The notes under the pieces were generated by a model that searched no databases, was not told the origin of the DNA, and was given only the letters and a program-made list of their open reading frames with translations. A stretch of 33,951 nt of DNA from an uncultured Verrucomicrobiales bacterium. Its GTDB lineage: Bacteria; Verrucomicrobiota; Verrucomicrobiia; Verrucomicrobiales; DEV007. Shown here piece by piece: positions 16,224 to 24,741 of the stretch (within the stretch, counting starts at the first letter, position 1; each line of letters starts with the position of its first letter). Location of the stretch: positions 1-33,951 of the forward strand of contig CAJXQE010000033.1 of assembly GCA_913058215.1 (NCBI GenBank). The letters run 5' to 3'. The translations under genes were made by a program, and so were the position numbers.

Positions 16224-16901
16224 CTAATGCAATCGCCACGGATCGCTGTGTGGCAAACGAACTACGGAAACTCCGGGAGGTCTTGGTAGAAGCCCGGTCG
16301 TATAAAGGAAATCGCGGACCGCAAGCTCTCTGAAACAAGGGTCAGACAGGCGGTGAGCAGGATGATAGCGGGACCAATGAGAGGGCCAATAAATCGGTCG
16401 GGCACACGGATCACAAGCACCGTAACCAAGAACGTACCCTGCAGGAAGGACAAGCCGGTTTCGTACAATGATATCAATTTGATACCCCTTTTGGTCAATA
16501 GCCAGGGTGCTGACAGGCGGTGGCGGTACCTTCGCCTCAACAACATACTGCGGAGGTATAATAATCTCCTCCTCCTCAGCAAACGGCTGAAGAGCCTCCT
16601 CATGAACCGCTTTTCCTTCATCCGCAAAGACGACATTCGTTGAGAATGAATCCTCAGAATCTGGAACCGGCTCGAACATTTCGCGGAGATTGATGGAAAG
16701 CTCTTCGAAACTTACTTTGGCAACGCCTTCTTTGTGACGAAACATCAATCCATCAACATCGGAACTTACAATCGTGATTTCATGGAAAATGCGCCCCCGA
16801 AGAGTCTTGATTCTCTCCAAGTCATAATCGGAATCCTGAGCCAATGCGCTGCCAATACTGAGAACAATGGATAAAATCCACGCGAAATTGAGAATTTTCA
16901 T
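16224..16901 (-). CDS. Secreted protein of unknown function
   Basis: 225-residue protein with a clear signal peptide: MKILNFAWILSIVLSIGSALA, with cleavage expected after the Ala-Leu-Ala. The mature N-terminal part (DYDLERIKTLRGRIFHEITI) and VDGLMFRHKEGVAKVSFEEL look like a small domain often found in secreted Verrucomicrobiota proteins that relates a table-like key to a value. This is pattern memory, not a firm family. The C-terminal part is rich in Pro, Trp, His and Arg, with three Cys (CDPC and a later DPCF). I chose the ATG at 16901 because it gives the best signal peptide; an ATG at 16916 and a TTG at 16946 are in frame. It is divergent from the thioredoxin gene across 182 bases with no obvious motif. 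Confidence 0.7.
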   Translation of the reverse strand: MKILNFAWILSIVLSIGSALAQDSDYDLERIKTLRGRIFHEITIVSSDVDGLMFRHKEGVAKVSFEELSINLREMFEPVPDSEDSFSTNVVFADEGKAVHEEALQPFAEEEEIIIPPQYVVEAKVPPPPVSTLAIDQKGYQIDIIVRNRLVLPAGYVLGYGACDPCARPIYWPSHWSRYHPAHRLSDPCFRELAVRDFLYTTGLLPRPPGVSVVRLPHSDPWRLH

Positions 16902-17083
16902 GGTATTGAGAATCATGTATGCGATTCCGATGGAAATAAAGCGCAAATTTCGGAATTTTCAGAAACAGGAGCCCCTGCCAGATTCCATTGAACGGCCCTA
17001 TAGCCAGTTTCAGCCTGAGTATTTTTCCTAGTAGCGCCTGATTTTTCGAGTCGAAAACTGGCTCGTTCCCCTTACATTCAGAC

Positions 17084-17878
17084 ATGGCATATGAAGTTCA
17101 GGACTTTGAGAGTGAAGTGATAAAACGCAGTTTCGACATCCCCGTGGTCGTCGACTTCTGGGCAAGTTGGTGCGGTCCCTGTATGATGTTTGGTCCGATC
17201 ATCGAAGCGGCCGCCGATAATGCAGAAGGCAGGTGGGCACTGATCAAAGTGGATACCGAAGCCAATCCGGCGATCGCGGAACAATTTGGAATTAAGAGTC
17301 TGCCAACGATCAAGATCTTCCGGAATGGTGAAGCCGTAGATGAAAGACTGGGATCACTGCCTGAGCCGGAGTTACTTAAATGGATCGCGGAATATGCTCC
17401 GACCGATGCGGACTCGCTGATCGATGACACTCGCGAATTGATCGGCCTCGGGAAATTCCAGGAAGCGTCTGATCTCTTGAAAGACGCCCCCGATAGCAGC
17501 GAATCCAAATTCCTTAGCGCCCGAATCTCCCTTTCTCTGGATCCGCCAGCCGTCGGTCCCATCGTAAAACAAATCGAGATTGGCGATGAGTTCTACGATT
17601 CGGCTCAGAACATCGCCGCGATTGGCGACGTCATCATCACTTCTGAAAAGGCTCCTGCCGATGAAAATGGCGATAGCCTTCGGGCTGGTTCAAAAGCTAT
17701 TCAAGAGGGCAACTTCGCCGGAGCCTGTGAATCCTTCCTCAAAGTACTTGAAGCCGATCGCGAATTTTTCGATGGCCGGGCCAAAGAAGCGCTCAAGAAT
17801 ATTTTTCTTCTGCTCGGTCCCCGCCACGAAGTCACCTCTCAGTATCAGCGGCAGTTTTCCAGTCTCTTATTTTCGTAA
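17084..17878 (+). CDS. Thioredoxin-TPR protein (CnoX/YbbN-like)
   Basis: 264-residue cytoplasmic protein. Residues 1-105 are a thioredoxin domain with active site Cys30-Gly-Pro-Cys33 in FWASWCGPC and the cis-proline Pro74 in KSLPTIKIF. The remaining 155 residues are helical with TPR-like pairs (ELIGLGKFQEASDLL and AIQEGNFAGACESFLKVLEA). This architecture matches CnoX/YbbN, a holdase that protects proteins against over-oxidation and hands them to chaperones. E. coli CnoX has lost redox activity, but here both cysteines are kept, so disulfide reductase activity is plausible. msrB follows after 20 bases on the same strand, which fits a shared role in oxidative damage repair. Confidence 0.9.
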   Translation: MAYEVQDFESEVIKRSFDIPVVVDFWASWCGPCMMFGPIIEAAADNAEGRWALIKVDTEANPAIAEQFGIKSLPTIKIFRNGEAVDERLGSLPEPELLKWIAEYAPTDADSLIDDTRELIGLGKFQEASDLLKDAPDSSESKFLSARISLSLDPPAVGPIVKQIEIGDEFYDSAQNIAAIGDVIITSEKAPADENGDSLRAGSKAIQEGNFAGACESFLKVLEADREFFDGRAKEALKNIFLLLGPRHEVTSQYQRQFSSLLFS

Positions 17879-17898
17879 TTCCAAGCCCGTAACTCCTC

Positions 17899-18333
17899 AT
17901 GTCAGAAAACAAAGACGAACTCCGCGATAAGCTCACCCCCATGCAATACCAGGTCGCCTGTGAGTGCGGCACAGAACCTCCCTTCGACAATGAATACTGG
18001 GACAATAAAGAAGAAGGCATTTACGTGGATGTAATTTCCGGTGAACCACTTTTTTCATCCCTAACAAAATTCGACAGCGGTACCGGATGGCCCAGCTTCT
18101 ACGAGGCGATCAAAGAGGAGGAAGTTGTCGAGGTGAAAGATTCAACCCACGGAATGGTCCGCATTGAGGCACGCTCAAAGACCGGTGATGCCCATCTCGG
18201 ACATGTCTTTCCGGACGGTCCTCAACCAACCGGACTTCGTTACTGCATCAATTCCGCGTCTCTTCGGTTCATCCCCAAAAACAAGCTTGAGGAGGAGGGC
18301 CTTGGAGAATTGCTCTCACTTTTCGAAGAATGA
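17899..18333 (+). CDS. msrB: Peptide-methionine (R)-S-oxide reductase
   Basis: Reduces methionine-R-sulfoxide in proteins. 144 residues, single MsrB domain. Conserved blocks are [42 protein letters not shown] and [12 protein letters not shown], where Cys116 is the catalytic cysteine. The two CxxC zinc motifs found in many MsrB proteins are absent, so this is a zinc-free form. Cys21 or Cys23 just before GTEPPF could serve as the resolving cysteine. The upstream gene is a thioredoxin-TPR protein, and thioredoxin is the usual electron donor of MsrB, so the pair makes functional sense. Confidence 0.95.
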   Translation: MSENKDELRDKLTPMQYQVACECGTEPPFDNEYWDNKEEGIYVDVISGEPLFSSLTKFDSGTGWPSFYEAIKEEEVVEVKDSTHGMVRIEARSKTGDAHLGHVFPDGPQPTGLRYCINSASLRFIPKNKLEEEGLGELLSLFEE

Positions 18334-18360
18334 CGCGTTTGCGCAATGGAATACACCCAC

Positions 18361-18392
18361 ATCTAAATATAGATTCAAAACTGTATTTAGAT
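18361..18392 (+). promoter_or_regulatory. Candidate IclR-type operator overlapping the regulator start
   Basis: Inverted repeat ATCTAAATATA (18361-18371) and TGTATTTAGAT (18382-18392), 10 of 11 pairs matching across a 10-base spacer. The right arm includes the ATG at 18391. Such a dyad at the start of the regulator gene suggests autoregulation of the regulator-cytochrome operon. It has no U-tract, so a terminator of msrB is less likely. Confidence 0.5.
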
Positions 18393-19170
18393 GCCAACAC
18401 CCACAATAGACACCGGACTTAGCCTCTCTCCCGGAACTGACCGAACCCTTTCGATTCTCGAAAAGCTCAGCGAATCCCACCGCGGATTGTCGGTAGCTGA
18501 GTTGGTTCGCGAACTTGGCGTTTCTCAAAATTCCGTATTCCGGATCACTGCCACCCTTCACGAGCGGGGCTATCTTTATCGGCGCGAAGACGACAAGCGC
18601 TATATCATCAGCAACAAGCTCTTTGATCTCGTTCGTCCGAAAGTGAACGAAAAGAGTCTCGCCGTCTGTGCTTACGAATCTTTAAGAAGTCTCTCACAAG
18701 CCAGCGGTGAAACCTCCCAGTTGCTAATTCGCTCGGGCAACAAAGGAGTCGTCCTTGAACAAGTCGGCGGCAAACATCCCGTCAAAGTCCTCGGTGAAGT
18801 TGGGCTTAGCGTCCCCCTCTACTCCTGTGCTCCAGGCAAAGCAATCCTCGCCTGGTTGCCTGACGGTGAACTGGCAGAATGGTTTTCCTCCGTTCAGCTG
18901 AAAAAATTCACGACCACGACCCGGGCCACCCGTAAAGCTCTCACTCAGGATCTGGAGACGGTCAGGGCCAATGGCTACGCAGTAGATCTGGCAGAAGGGC
19001 TTGAAGGGATTCATTGCATCAGCGCTCCGGTTTTTAACGAATACGATTATCCAGTCGCTGCTGTCACCGTGATGGCTCCAATCTTTCGACTTCCCCCCGA
19101 ACAATTTCCCGATCTCGGTAAAAAGTGTATTCTTGCTGCATCCGAAATTCGCGATCGCCTCCTTTCATGA
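18391..19170 (+). CDS. IclR-family transcriptional regulator
   Basis: 259-residue regulator. The N-terminal winged helix includes RTLSILEKLSESHRGLSVAE and the recognition region LGVSQNSVFRITATLHERGY (about 50-69). The C-terminal effector domain (about 90-255) is of the GAF-like IclR type, with SGNKGVVLEQV, the conserved PLYSCAPGKAILAWL block and the late segment GIHCISAPVF. The ligand is unknown; IclR proteins often sense small carboxylates or sugar-derived metabolites. The stop codon overlaps the start of the next gene (ATGA), so the regulator and the large cytochrome-type protein are translationally linked. An inverted repeat spans its start codon. No Shine-Dalgarno. Confidence 0.92.
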   Translation: MPTPTIDTGLSLSPGTDRTLSILEKLSESHRGLSVAELVRELGVSQNSVFRITATLHERGYLYRREDDKRYIISNKLFDLVRPKVNEKSLAVCAYESLRSLSQASGETSQLLIRSGNKGVVLEQVGGKHPVKVLGEVGLSVPLYSCAPGKAILAWLPDGELAEWFSSVQLKKFTTTTRATRKALTQDLETVRANGYAVDLAEGLEGIHCISAPVFNEYDYPVAAVTVMAPIFRLPPEQFPDLGKKCILAASEIRDRLLS

Positions 19171-22100
19171 AACATCTCTCCTCACCGATTCAAAAGGGTC
19201 TGCTTGTCGTATTGACCTTGTTTGGTCTCGTGCAAATCATTGCGGCAGCTCCAATCCCGGCGGATCAGCTCGAATTTTTTGAGAACAAGATCCGACCCGT
19301 TCTTGCCCAGGAATGCTATGAGTGCCACAACTCGCGGGACAAGGCGAAGTCGGGCCTGATTCTCGATTACCGGGACGGACTCCTCAAAGGCGGTGATCTG
19401 GGACCATCCCTCGTTCAAGGAAAACCGGACGAGTCGATCCTGATGGAGGCCCTTCGTCACGAATACGATCTCGAAATGCCGAAGGCCGGAGTGAAGCTCG
19501 ATCCTCCTATCGTTGCTAATTTCGAAAAATGGATCGCTATGGGCGCGCCCGATCCACGTGACAATCCTCCAAGCGATGATGAACTGGCTGCAGACACTTC
19601 CTGGGATGCGATTCTCGAGACCAGAAAAAACTGGTGGAGTTTTCAACCAATCAAGAACCCGACATCTCATGACAATGTCGACGCATTTCTTCAGTCCGGA
19701 ATTGAAAGCAAGGGACTAAAGGCTGCAGCGCCAGCCGATCCACTCCTCGTCATGCGACGGCTCTATTTCGCCATCACCGGCCTCCCCCCTACTCCCGAAC
19801 AAATCGAAGAATTTCGGTCGGCGGAACAGGATCCAAAAGCCAAAATTCAGGACCTTGCGAATCAGCTCCTCGACAGCCCCCAGTTCGGAGAACGATGGGC
19901 ACGCCACTGGATGGACTGGATTCGCTACGCCGAGTCACACGGTTCTGAGGGTGATCCCAGAATAGATAACGCTCACCTCTATCGCGATTACCTCATCCGG
20001 GCGCTCAATAAAGATATTCCCTACAATCAACTTCTGCGGGAACACCTTGCGGGTGATCTGATCGATAAACCCCGGCTCAACAAGGAGCTGGGCGTCAATG
20101 AATCAATGATCGCCACAGCCCACTGGCGCATGGTTTTTCATGGCTTCGCACCGACCGACGCCCTCGATGAAAAGGTGCGGTTCACCGACGATCAAATCAA
20201 TGTTTTCACCAAAGCCTTTCAGGGACTGACGGTTTCCTGCGCCCGCTGTCACGACCACAAATTCGACGCCATTTCACAAGCCGACTACTACGCCCTCTTC
20301 GGGATATTCGGATCGACCCGTCCCGGTAGGAAGCTGATTGATCTTCCGGAGACTCTGGAGAAAAACAAGGCGGAGCTCGCCGCACTGAAACCACAAATCC
20401 AGGATGCGGTCGCCCGAGATTGGCAGACAATGATCGGAGATATCGAAGTCCCCGCGGAAATCGCCAAGCTGGAAAAAAATTGGGCCACCGAGAAAGAGAA
20501 GATCCTCAAAAACGCTCAAGAACGCGCTTCCTGGAAATCAATCCCTTCCGCGAAGAGTTGGGATCTCAGCAAGACAGACGATTACCACTCCTGGTTTCGT
20601 TACGGAAACGGACTCCCTGAAAAAGCGACCCCGGCGGGAGATTTCGCCATCGCCCCGGAGGGGGGAGACCGTGTCATTGCGGACATTTTCCCTTCGGGAA
20701 TCTATTCAGGCCTCCTTTCCAACAAACAAGCGGCGCGGCTGACTTCGCCGGAGTTTACGTTGGAAGGTAAGAACACCCTGCAAGTGCTGGCCCGGGGAGG
20801 CGGCAACGCCATGGTCCGCTACGTCGTCCAGAACTACCCTCGTAGCGGAACCGTTTTCAAAGTCATCACCCTGGGTGCAAATGGCAAAAAAGCGAAAGAC
20901 AAGTCGGCGTCTGACAAGTGGAAGTGGCACACTTTCGATCTGGAATTCTGGGATGGCGACGACATCCATATTGAATTTTCCACCGCCCGCGACGCACCTC
21001 TCCTAACCAAGCCGGATGAGCGCTCCTGGTTCGGCATCCGGCAAGCCATGCTCGTCGAAAAGGGTACCGCGATCGCTGTCACCGCCCTCTCTACCGAGCA
21101 CCTCGACGCCATCGCCCGGGCCAAAGGCGAAGATCTCTCCGAACGTTTCCGCAACGCGACATCGAGCGCCGTAGCAAGTTGGGGTCAGGGTAAATCGACC
21201 AATGCCGACGCGCATTTCCTCAACTACCTACTCGACCAAAAAGCCTTGCCGAACAAGTTATCGGCACTCCCTCAAGCATCCGCTCTCATCGAGAAATACC
21301 GTGTCCTGGAAACCGAGATCAAAGCGCCGACTCGTGTTCACGGTCTCGACGAATGGGTCGCTTCAAATCAGGCCCTCTATGATCGGGGCGACCACAAGAA
21401 ACCACTCGGGGATATTCCCCGTCGTTTTCTGGATGCGATCGATCCTACCCCCTATCAAACAGACATAAGTGGACGTCTCGAACTTTCGGATGATCTACTT
21501 CGCGATGACAATCCATTCACTCGAAGAGTCATCGTCAACCGGATCTGGCATCACGTCTTTGGCCAGGGCATCGTCCCGACGGCCGACAATTTCGGCCGCA
21601 TGGGAGAACAACCGAGCCACCCGGAGTTACTCGATTTCCTAGCCGTGAAATTTTCCGACGAGTTTGACTGGTCGATCAAGAAGATGATTACCTACCTTGT
21701 TACGAGCGGTGCGTTTCAGCGATCCAGTCAGCCGGTTCCGGATGTGGAGCAAAAGGATCCTGACAATCGTCTTCTTTCCCACTTCCCTGTAAAACGACTC
21801 GAAGCCGAAGCCGTTCGCGACGCCCTGCTCGTTGCTTCCGGAAAGCTCGATCCCAAAATGTATGAGGGGTCGGTGAATGGGGGATCTACGCGTCGATCCG
21901 TTTACGTTGAGGTGATCCGCAATCGGCTCGATCCGTTTCTCAGCGTCTACGATGCTCCTGTTCCCTTCTCTGCCACCGGACGTCGTGCCGAAACAAATGT
22001 TCCGGCGCAATCGCTAACCATGCTCAACAACAATTTCGTAATCGGAGCGGCAGAACAGTTGGCCAGAGAAACTTCCGAAGGTTCCGACGAAGATCGTATT

Positions 22101-23156
22101 CGAAAAATGTGGGTGAGAGCTCTGGGCCGGGATCCTTCCGCGAAGGAGAAAGGTTCCGCATCCGATTTCATTTCAGCGATACGGTCACAAGGCTCACAGA
22201 TTGTAGAAAGCCAGAAGTCTCTCGATCAACGGATGTCAGACTTAAAGGCTGCCAAAGAAGGGACTCTCTCTCCAGTCAGAACGAAACTACAAGCTGTCCT
22301 CGATGAAGAAAATTCAAAAGCTGAAAGCAAGGGCCCGGTTGACCTCGGAGCGATTGGGCATTGGGATTTTTCCCAAGGTCTTAATGATCTCAAAGGGAAT
22401 GCGGATCTGAAGCTCCTTGGTTCAGCCCGCCTCGAAGAGGGCATTCTCATTGTCGATGGAAGCGGGATGGCCGCGAGCAAACCTCTTGGGAATGACCTTA
22501 AGGCGAAGACCCTGGAAGTCCGGGTTCAACTCGATGATCTTAATCAAAAAGGAGGAGGGGCCATGTCAGTCCAGGGATTGCCGGGCGAACCCTTTGACAG
22601 CATTACTTATGCAGAAAGACGTCCACTCCGATGGATGCCGGGAAGTAGTGGTTTCAGGCGAACCAAAGACCTCAACGGGACGGACGAAAAGGATGCTCAA
22701 CAGTCTCCCGTTCATCTGGTGATTACCTATCATGAAGACGGCACTATCAACGCATACCGTAACGGACAGCCCTATGGTGACTCTTACGTGGCCGATCATG
22801 TAGAAGACTATAAGAAAGGGAACTCCCAGGTTATTTTCGGCCTAAGGCACGGAACCAATCCCGGTGGAGGCCGGGCGCTGCGCGGAAAGATCTTCGATGC
22901 CCGACTCTATGATCGCGCGCTTACTCCTTCGGAAGTCAATGCGATCGCAACAGGAAAGAGGAACCACGTGACAGAGAAAGAAGTCATGGAATCTTTGACC
23001 AAAGGTCAGGTCGAACGCATTTCCGATCTGGATAAACAGATCACTGCAACAAAGTCCGAACGCGAAGCCCTGGGCAACGCCCTCACCGAAATCGACGTAT
23101 GGAAGAACTTCGCTCACTCCATCTTCAACCTGAAGGAATTTATCTATGTTTACTGA
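19167..23156 (+). CDS. PSCyt1-DUF1549-DUF1553 protein with LamG insertion
   Basis: Very large exported protein of 1,329 residues with a signal peptide ending near AAA-AP (about residue 28). In order: a Planctomycete-type cytochrome C domain (PSCyt1) with heme motif CYECH at 50-54; DUF1549 (about 175-385) with a second CxxCH at 358-362 (CARCHDHKFD); a beta-rich module (about 470-640) resembling a carbohydrate-binding domain; and DUF1553 from about 770 (RRVIVNRIWHHVFGQG). A LamG/concanavalin-like domain (about 1060-1263, GHWDFSQG to YDRALTPSEVNAI) is inserted before the DUF1553 end NLKEFIYVY. The ATG at 19167 overlaps the regulator stop; the frame also extends to a GTG at 19125. Such proteins are abundant in Planctomycetota and Verrucomicrobiota next to DUF1501 genes. 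A role in polysaccharide use is suspected but unproven. Confidence 0.92.
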   Translation: MKHLSSPIQKGLLVVLTLFGLVQIIAAAPIPADQLEFFENKIRPVLAQECYECHNSRDKAKSGLILDYRDGLLKGGDLGPSLVQGKPDESILMEALRHEYDLEMPKAGVKLDPPIVANFEKWIAMGAPDPRDNPPSDDELAADTSWDAILETRKNWWSFQPIKNPTSHDNVDAFLQSGIESKGLKAAAPADPLLVMRRLYFAITGLPPTPEQIEEFRSAEQDPKAKIQDLANQLLDSPQFGERWARHWMDWIRYAESHGSEGDPRIDNAHLYRDYLIRALNKDIPYNQLLREHLAGDLIDKPRLNKELGVNESMIATAHWRMVFHGFAPTDALDEKVRFTDDQINVFTKAFQGLTVSCARCHDHKFDAISQADYYALFGIFGSTRPGRKLIDLPETLEKNKAELAALKPQIQDAVARDWQTMIGDIEVPAEIAKLEKNWATEKEKILKNAQERASWKSIPSAKSWDLSKTDDYHSWFRYGNGLPEKATPAGDFAIAPEGGDRVIADIFPSGIYSGLLSNKQAARLTSPEFTLEGKNTLQVLARGGGNAMVRYVVQNYPRSGTVFKVITLGANGKKAKDKSASDKWKWHTFDLEFWDGDDIHIEFSTARDAPLLTKPDERSWFGIRQAMLVEKGTAIAVTALSTEHLDAIARAKGEDLSERFRNATSSAVASWGQGKSTNADAHFLNYLLDQKALPNKLSALPQASALIEKYRVLETEIKAPTRVHGLDEWVASNQALYDRGDHKKPLGDIPRRFLDAIDPTPYQTDISGRLELSDDLLRDDNPFTRRVIVNRIWHHVFGQGIVPTADNFGRMGEQPSHPELLDFLAVKFSDEFDWSIKKMITYLVTSGAFQRSSQPVPDVEQKDPDNRLLSHFPVKRLEAEAVRDALLVASGKLDPKMYEGSVNGGSTRRSVYVEVIRNRLDPFLSVYDAPVPFSATGRRAETNVPAQSLTMLNNNFVIGAAEQLARETSEGSDEDRIRKMWVRALGRDPSAKEKGSASDFISAIRSQGSQIVESQKSLDQRMSDLKAAKEGTLSPVRTKLQAVLDEENSKAESKGPVDLGAIGHWDFSQGLNDLKGNADLKLLGSARLEEGILIVDGSGMAASKPLGNDLKAKTLEVRVQLDDLNQKGGGAMSVQGLPGEPFDSITYAERRPLRWMPGSSGFRRTKDLNGTDEKDAQQSPVHLVITYHEDGTINAYRNGQPYGDSYVADHVEDYKKGNSQVIFGLRHGTNPGGGRALRGKIFDARLYDRALTPSEVNAIATGKRNHVTEKEVMESLTKGQVERISDLDKQITATKSEREALGNALTEIDVWKNFAHSIFNLKEFIYVY

Positions 23157-23249
23157 CAGGATACCTCTTCCGGCCCGGTCCCGGAAAGGGTGGAGGAATC
23201 TGTTCTCGGTGATATCAGGCCTTTTAATTCTCATCAATCTTTTGAATAA

Positions 23250-24650
23250 ATGAATACAACACATTCAAGGCGACATTTTCTCGAGCGCACGTCCGCTGGC
23301 TTCGGCGCGATGGCTTTATCCGGAATGCTTCATCGTGACCTATTCGCAGCAGGAGAGAAACCCGAAGCGAAAGCGAAGAACGTCATTCTCTGCTACATGT
23401 CGGGAGGCTTTTCTCAGGTCGATTCCTTTGATCCCAAACCACGGCTCAAGGACGAACACGGCAAGGATATGCCGATGAAAGTCGAGCGGACTCAGTTCAA
23501 CAATAATGGCCAGATACTCGGTTCACCTTTCGAGTTTAAGAATTACGGACAGAGCGGGATTCCGGTCAGCGACATTTTCAAAAACATAGGAGGACATGCC
23601 GACGAACTCGCTGTGATTCGATCGATGACGACAAGCGTCAACGAACACGCCCAGGGAAATTTCATGGCTCACAGCGGTTTCCCTTTTCTTGGTCATCCCA
23701 GTGCAGGAGCCTGGGTGAGCTATGGACTTGGTTCGGCGAATGACAATCTTCCGACTTATTGCGTTCTTCAAAGCGGCGGCGCAACCATCGCGCACGGAGG
23801 AGTTGGCCTTCACAGCAGCGGATTTCTTCCGGCTCAGCATCAGGCCTCGATCCTGCAGGCAGACAAACCGGATCCAGTTTCTAACATCAAACCAAGCCAG
23901 GCGAAATCACTGCAACGAACCCGACTTGATTTTGTGAAGAAGATCGACAAACAATTTTCCTCCTCCCTCGGTGGAAATGACAAAGTGGATGCCGCCATTC
24001 AAAACTACGAGACCGCTTTCAACATGCAGTCGGCTGTCCCTGAAATTTGTGATTTGTCAGGAGAAACGGAAGCGACCCTGAAGATGTATGGAATTGGAGA
24101 CCCGAATCGCACACTTTCCGCTTATGGGACGCAGGCATTACTGGCAAGAAGGCTTGTGGAAAAAGGCGTCCGCTTTGTGGAGTTGTCCTGCCTCACCGAA
24201 GGGATCGGCGCTGGCGGAGCTGCGAACCCCTGGGATCAACACTCAGCTGTAGAAAAAGGCCACCGGGCCATGGCTCATCAGGTTGATCAACCCATCGCGG
24301 CCTTGATCACCGACTTAAAATCCCGGGGGCTACTCGACGAAACCCTCATCGTTTTCACGGGAGAATTTGGGCGCACTCCTTTCTCCCAGGGAAGCGATGG
24401 CCGTGACCACAACCCCTACGGGTTCAGCGTGTGGATGGCTGGTGGTGGTATCAAGGGCGGAACCATCTACGGGGAGACTGACGAATATGGTTACAAGGTG
24501 GTCGACAAGCCGAAAACGTTCTACGATCTCTGGGCCACGGTTCTGCATCAGTTAGGGATTAATCACCACGACCTCACCTATCGGTATGCCGGTCGAGATG
24601 TGAGACTGACTGATGTGCATGGGGAAGTAATTCAGGAAGTGATCTCGTAG
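23250..24650 (+). CDS. Tat-exported DUF1501 protein
   Basis: 466-residue protein of the DUF1501 family, related in fold to the alkaline phosphatase/sulfatase superfamily. The N-terminus has a twin-arginine signal (Arg7-Arg8 in SRRHFLE) followed by a short hydrophobic stretch, so it is probably exported folded. Family blocks include [61 protein letters not shown] and [20 protein letters not shown], whose acidic and His residues resemble a metal site. It follows the PSCyt1-DUF1553 gene by 93 bases. This pairing is highly conserved in Planctomycetota and Verrucomicrobiota, so the two proteins probably act together. The substrate is unknown. Confidence 0.93.
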   Translation: MNTTHSRRHFLERTSAGFGAMALSGMLHRDLFAAGEKPEAKAKNVILCYMSGGFSQVDSFDPKPRLKDEHGKDMPMKVERTQFNNNGQILGSPFEFKNYGQSGIPVSDIFKNIGGHADELAVIRSMTTSVNEHAQGNFMAHSGFPFLGHPSAGAWVSYGLGSANDNLPTYCVLQSGGATIAHGGVGLHSSGFLPAQHQASILQADKPDPVSNIKPSQAKSLQRTRLDFVKKIDKQFSSSLGGNDKVDAAIQNYETAFNMQSAVPEICDLSGETEATLKMYGIGDPNRTLSAYGTQALLARRLVEKGVRFVELSCLTEGIGAGGAANPWDQHSAVEKGHRAMAHQVDQPIAALITDLKSRGLLDETLIVFTGEFGRTPFSQGSDGRDHNPYGFSVWMAGGGIKGGTIYGETDEYGYKVVDKPKTFYDLWATVLHQLGINHHDLTYRYAGRDVRLTDVHGEVIQEVIS

Positions 24651-24699
24651 ATCCAACTTTTTCAAAAAGGTATTCTTCCCGAACCCGGCAGTCGCAATC

Positions 24700-24721
24700 G
24701 TAGAATCGACTTCAGTCGATT
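24700..24721. repeat. REP-like palindrome with GTAG tag (single copy)
   Basis: GTAG (24700-24703) is followed by a perfect 7-bp stem AATCGAC / GTCGATT with loop TTCA. The stem extends one more pair if the G of GTAG pairs with the following C. A tetranucleotide GTAG before a short stem-loop is the layout of RAYT-associated REP sequences in other bacteria. It lies in the 91-base gap between two convergent genes and has no U-tract. Only one copy was seen here. Confidence 0.4.
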
Positions 24722-24741
24722 CACCCGAAGCGCAACAGCGT

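Noticed and set aside
18334-18360. Terminator for msrB at GCGTTTGCGC.
   Set aside because: The stem is only three base pairs and there is no T-run.
24651-24690. Terminator for the DUF1501 gene at the CTTTTTCAAAAAG stretch.
   Set aside because: The stem is AT-only with an impossible loop of one base, and no T-run follows.
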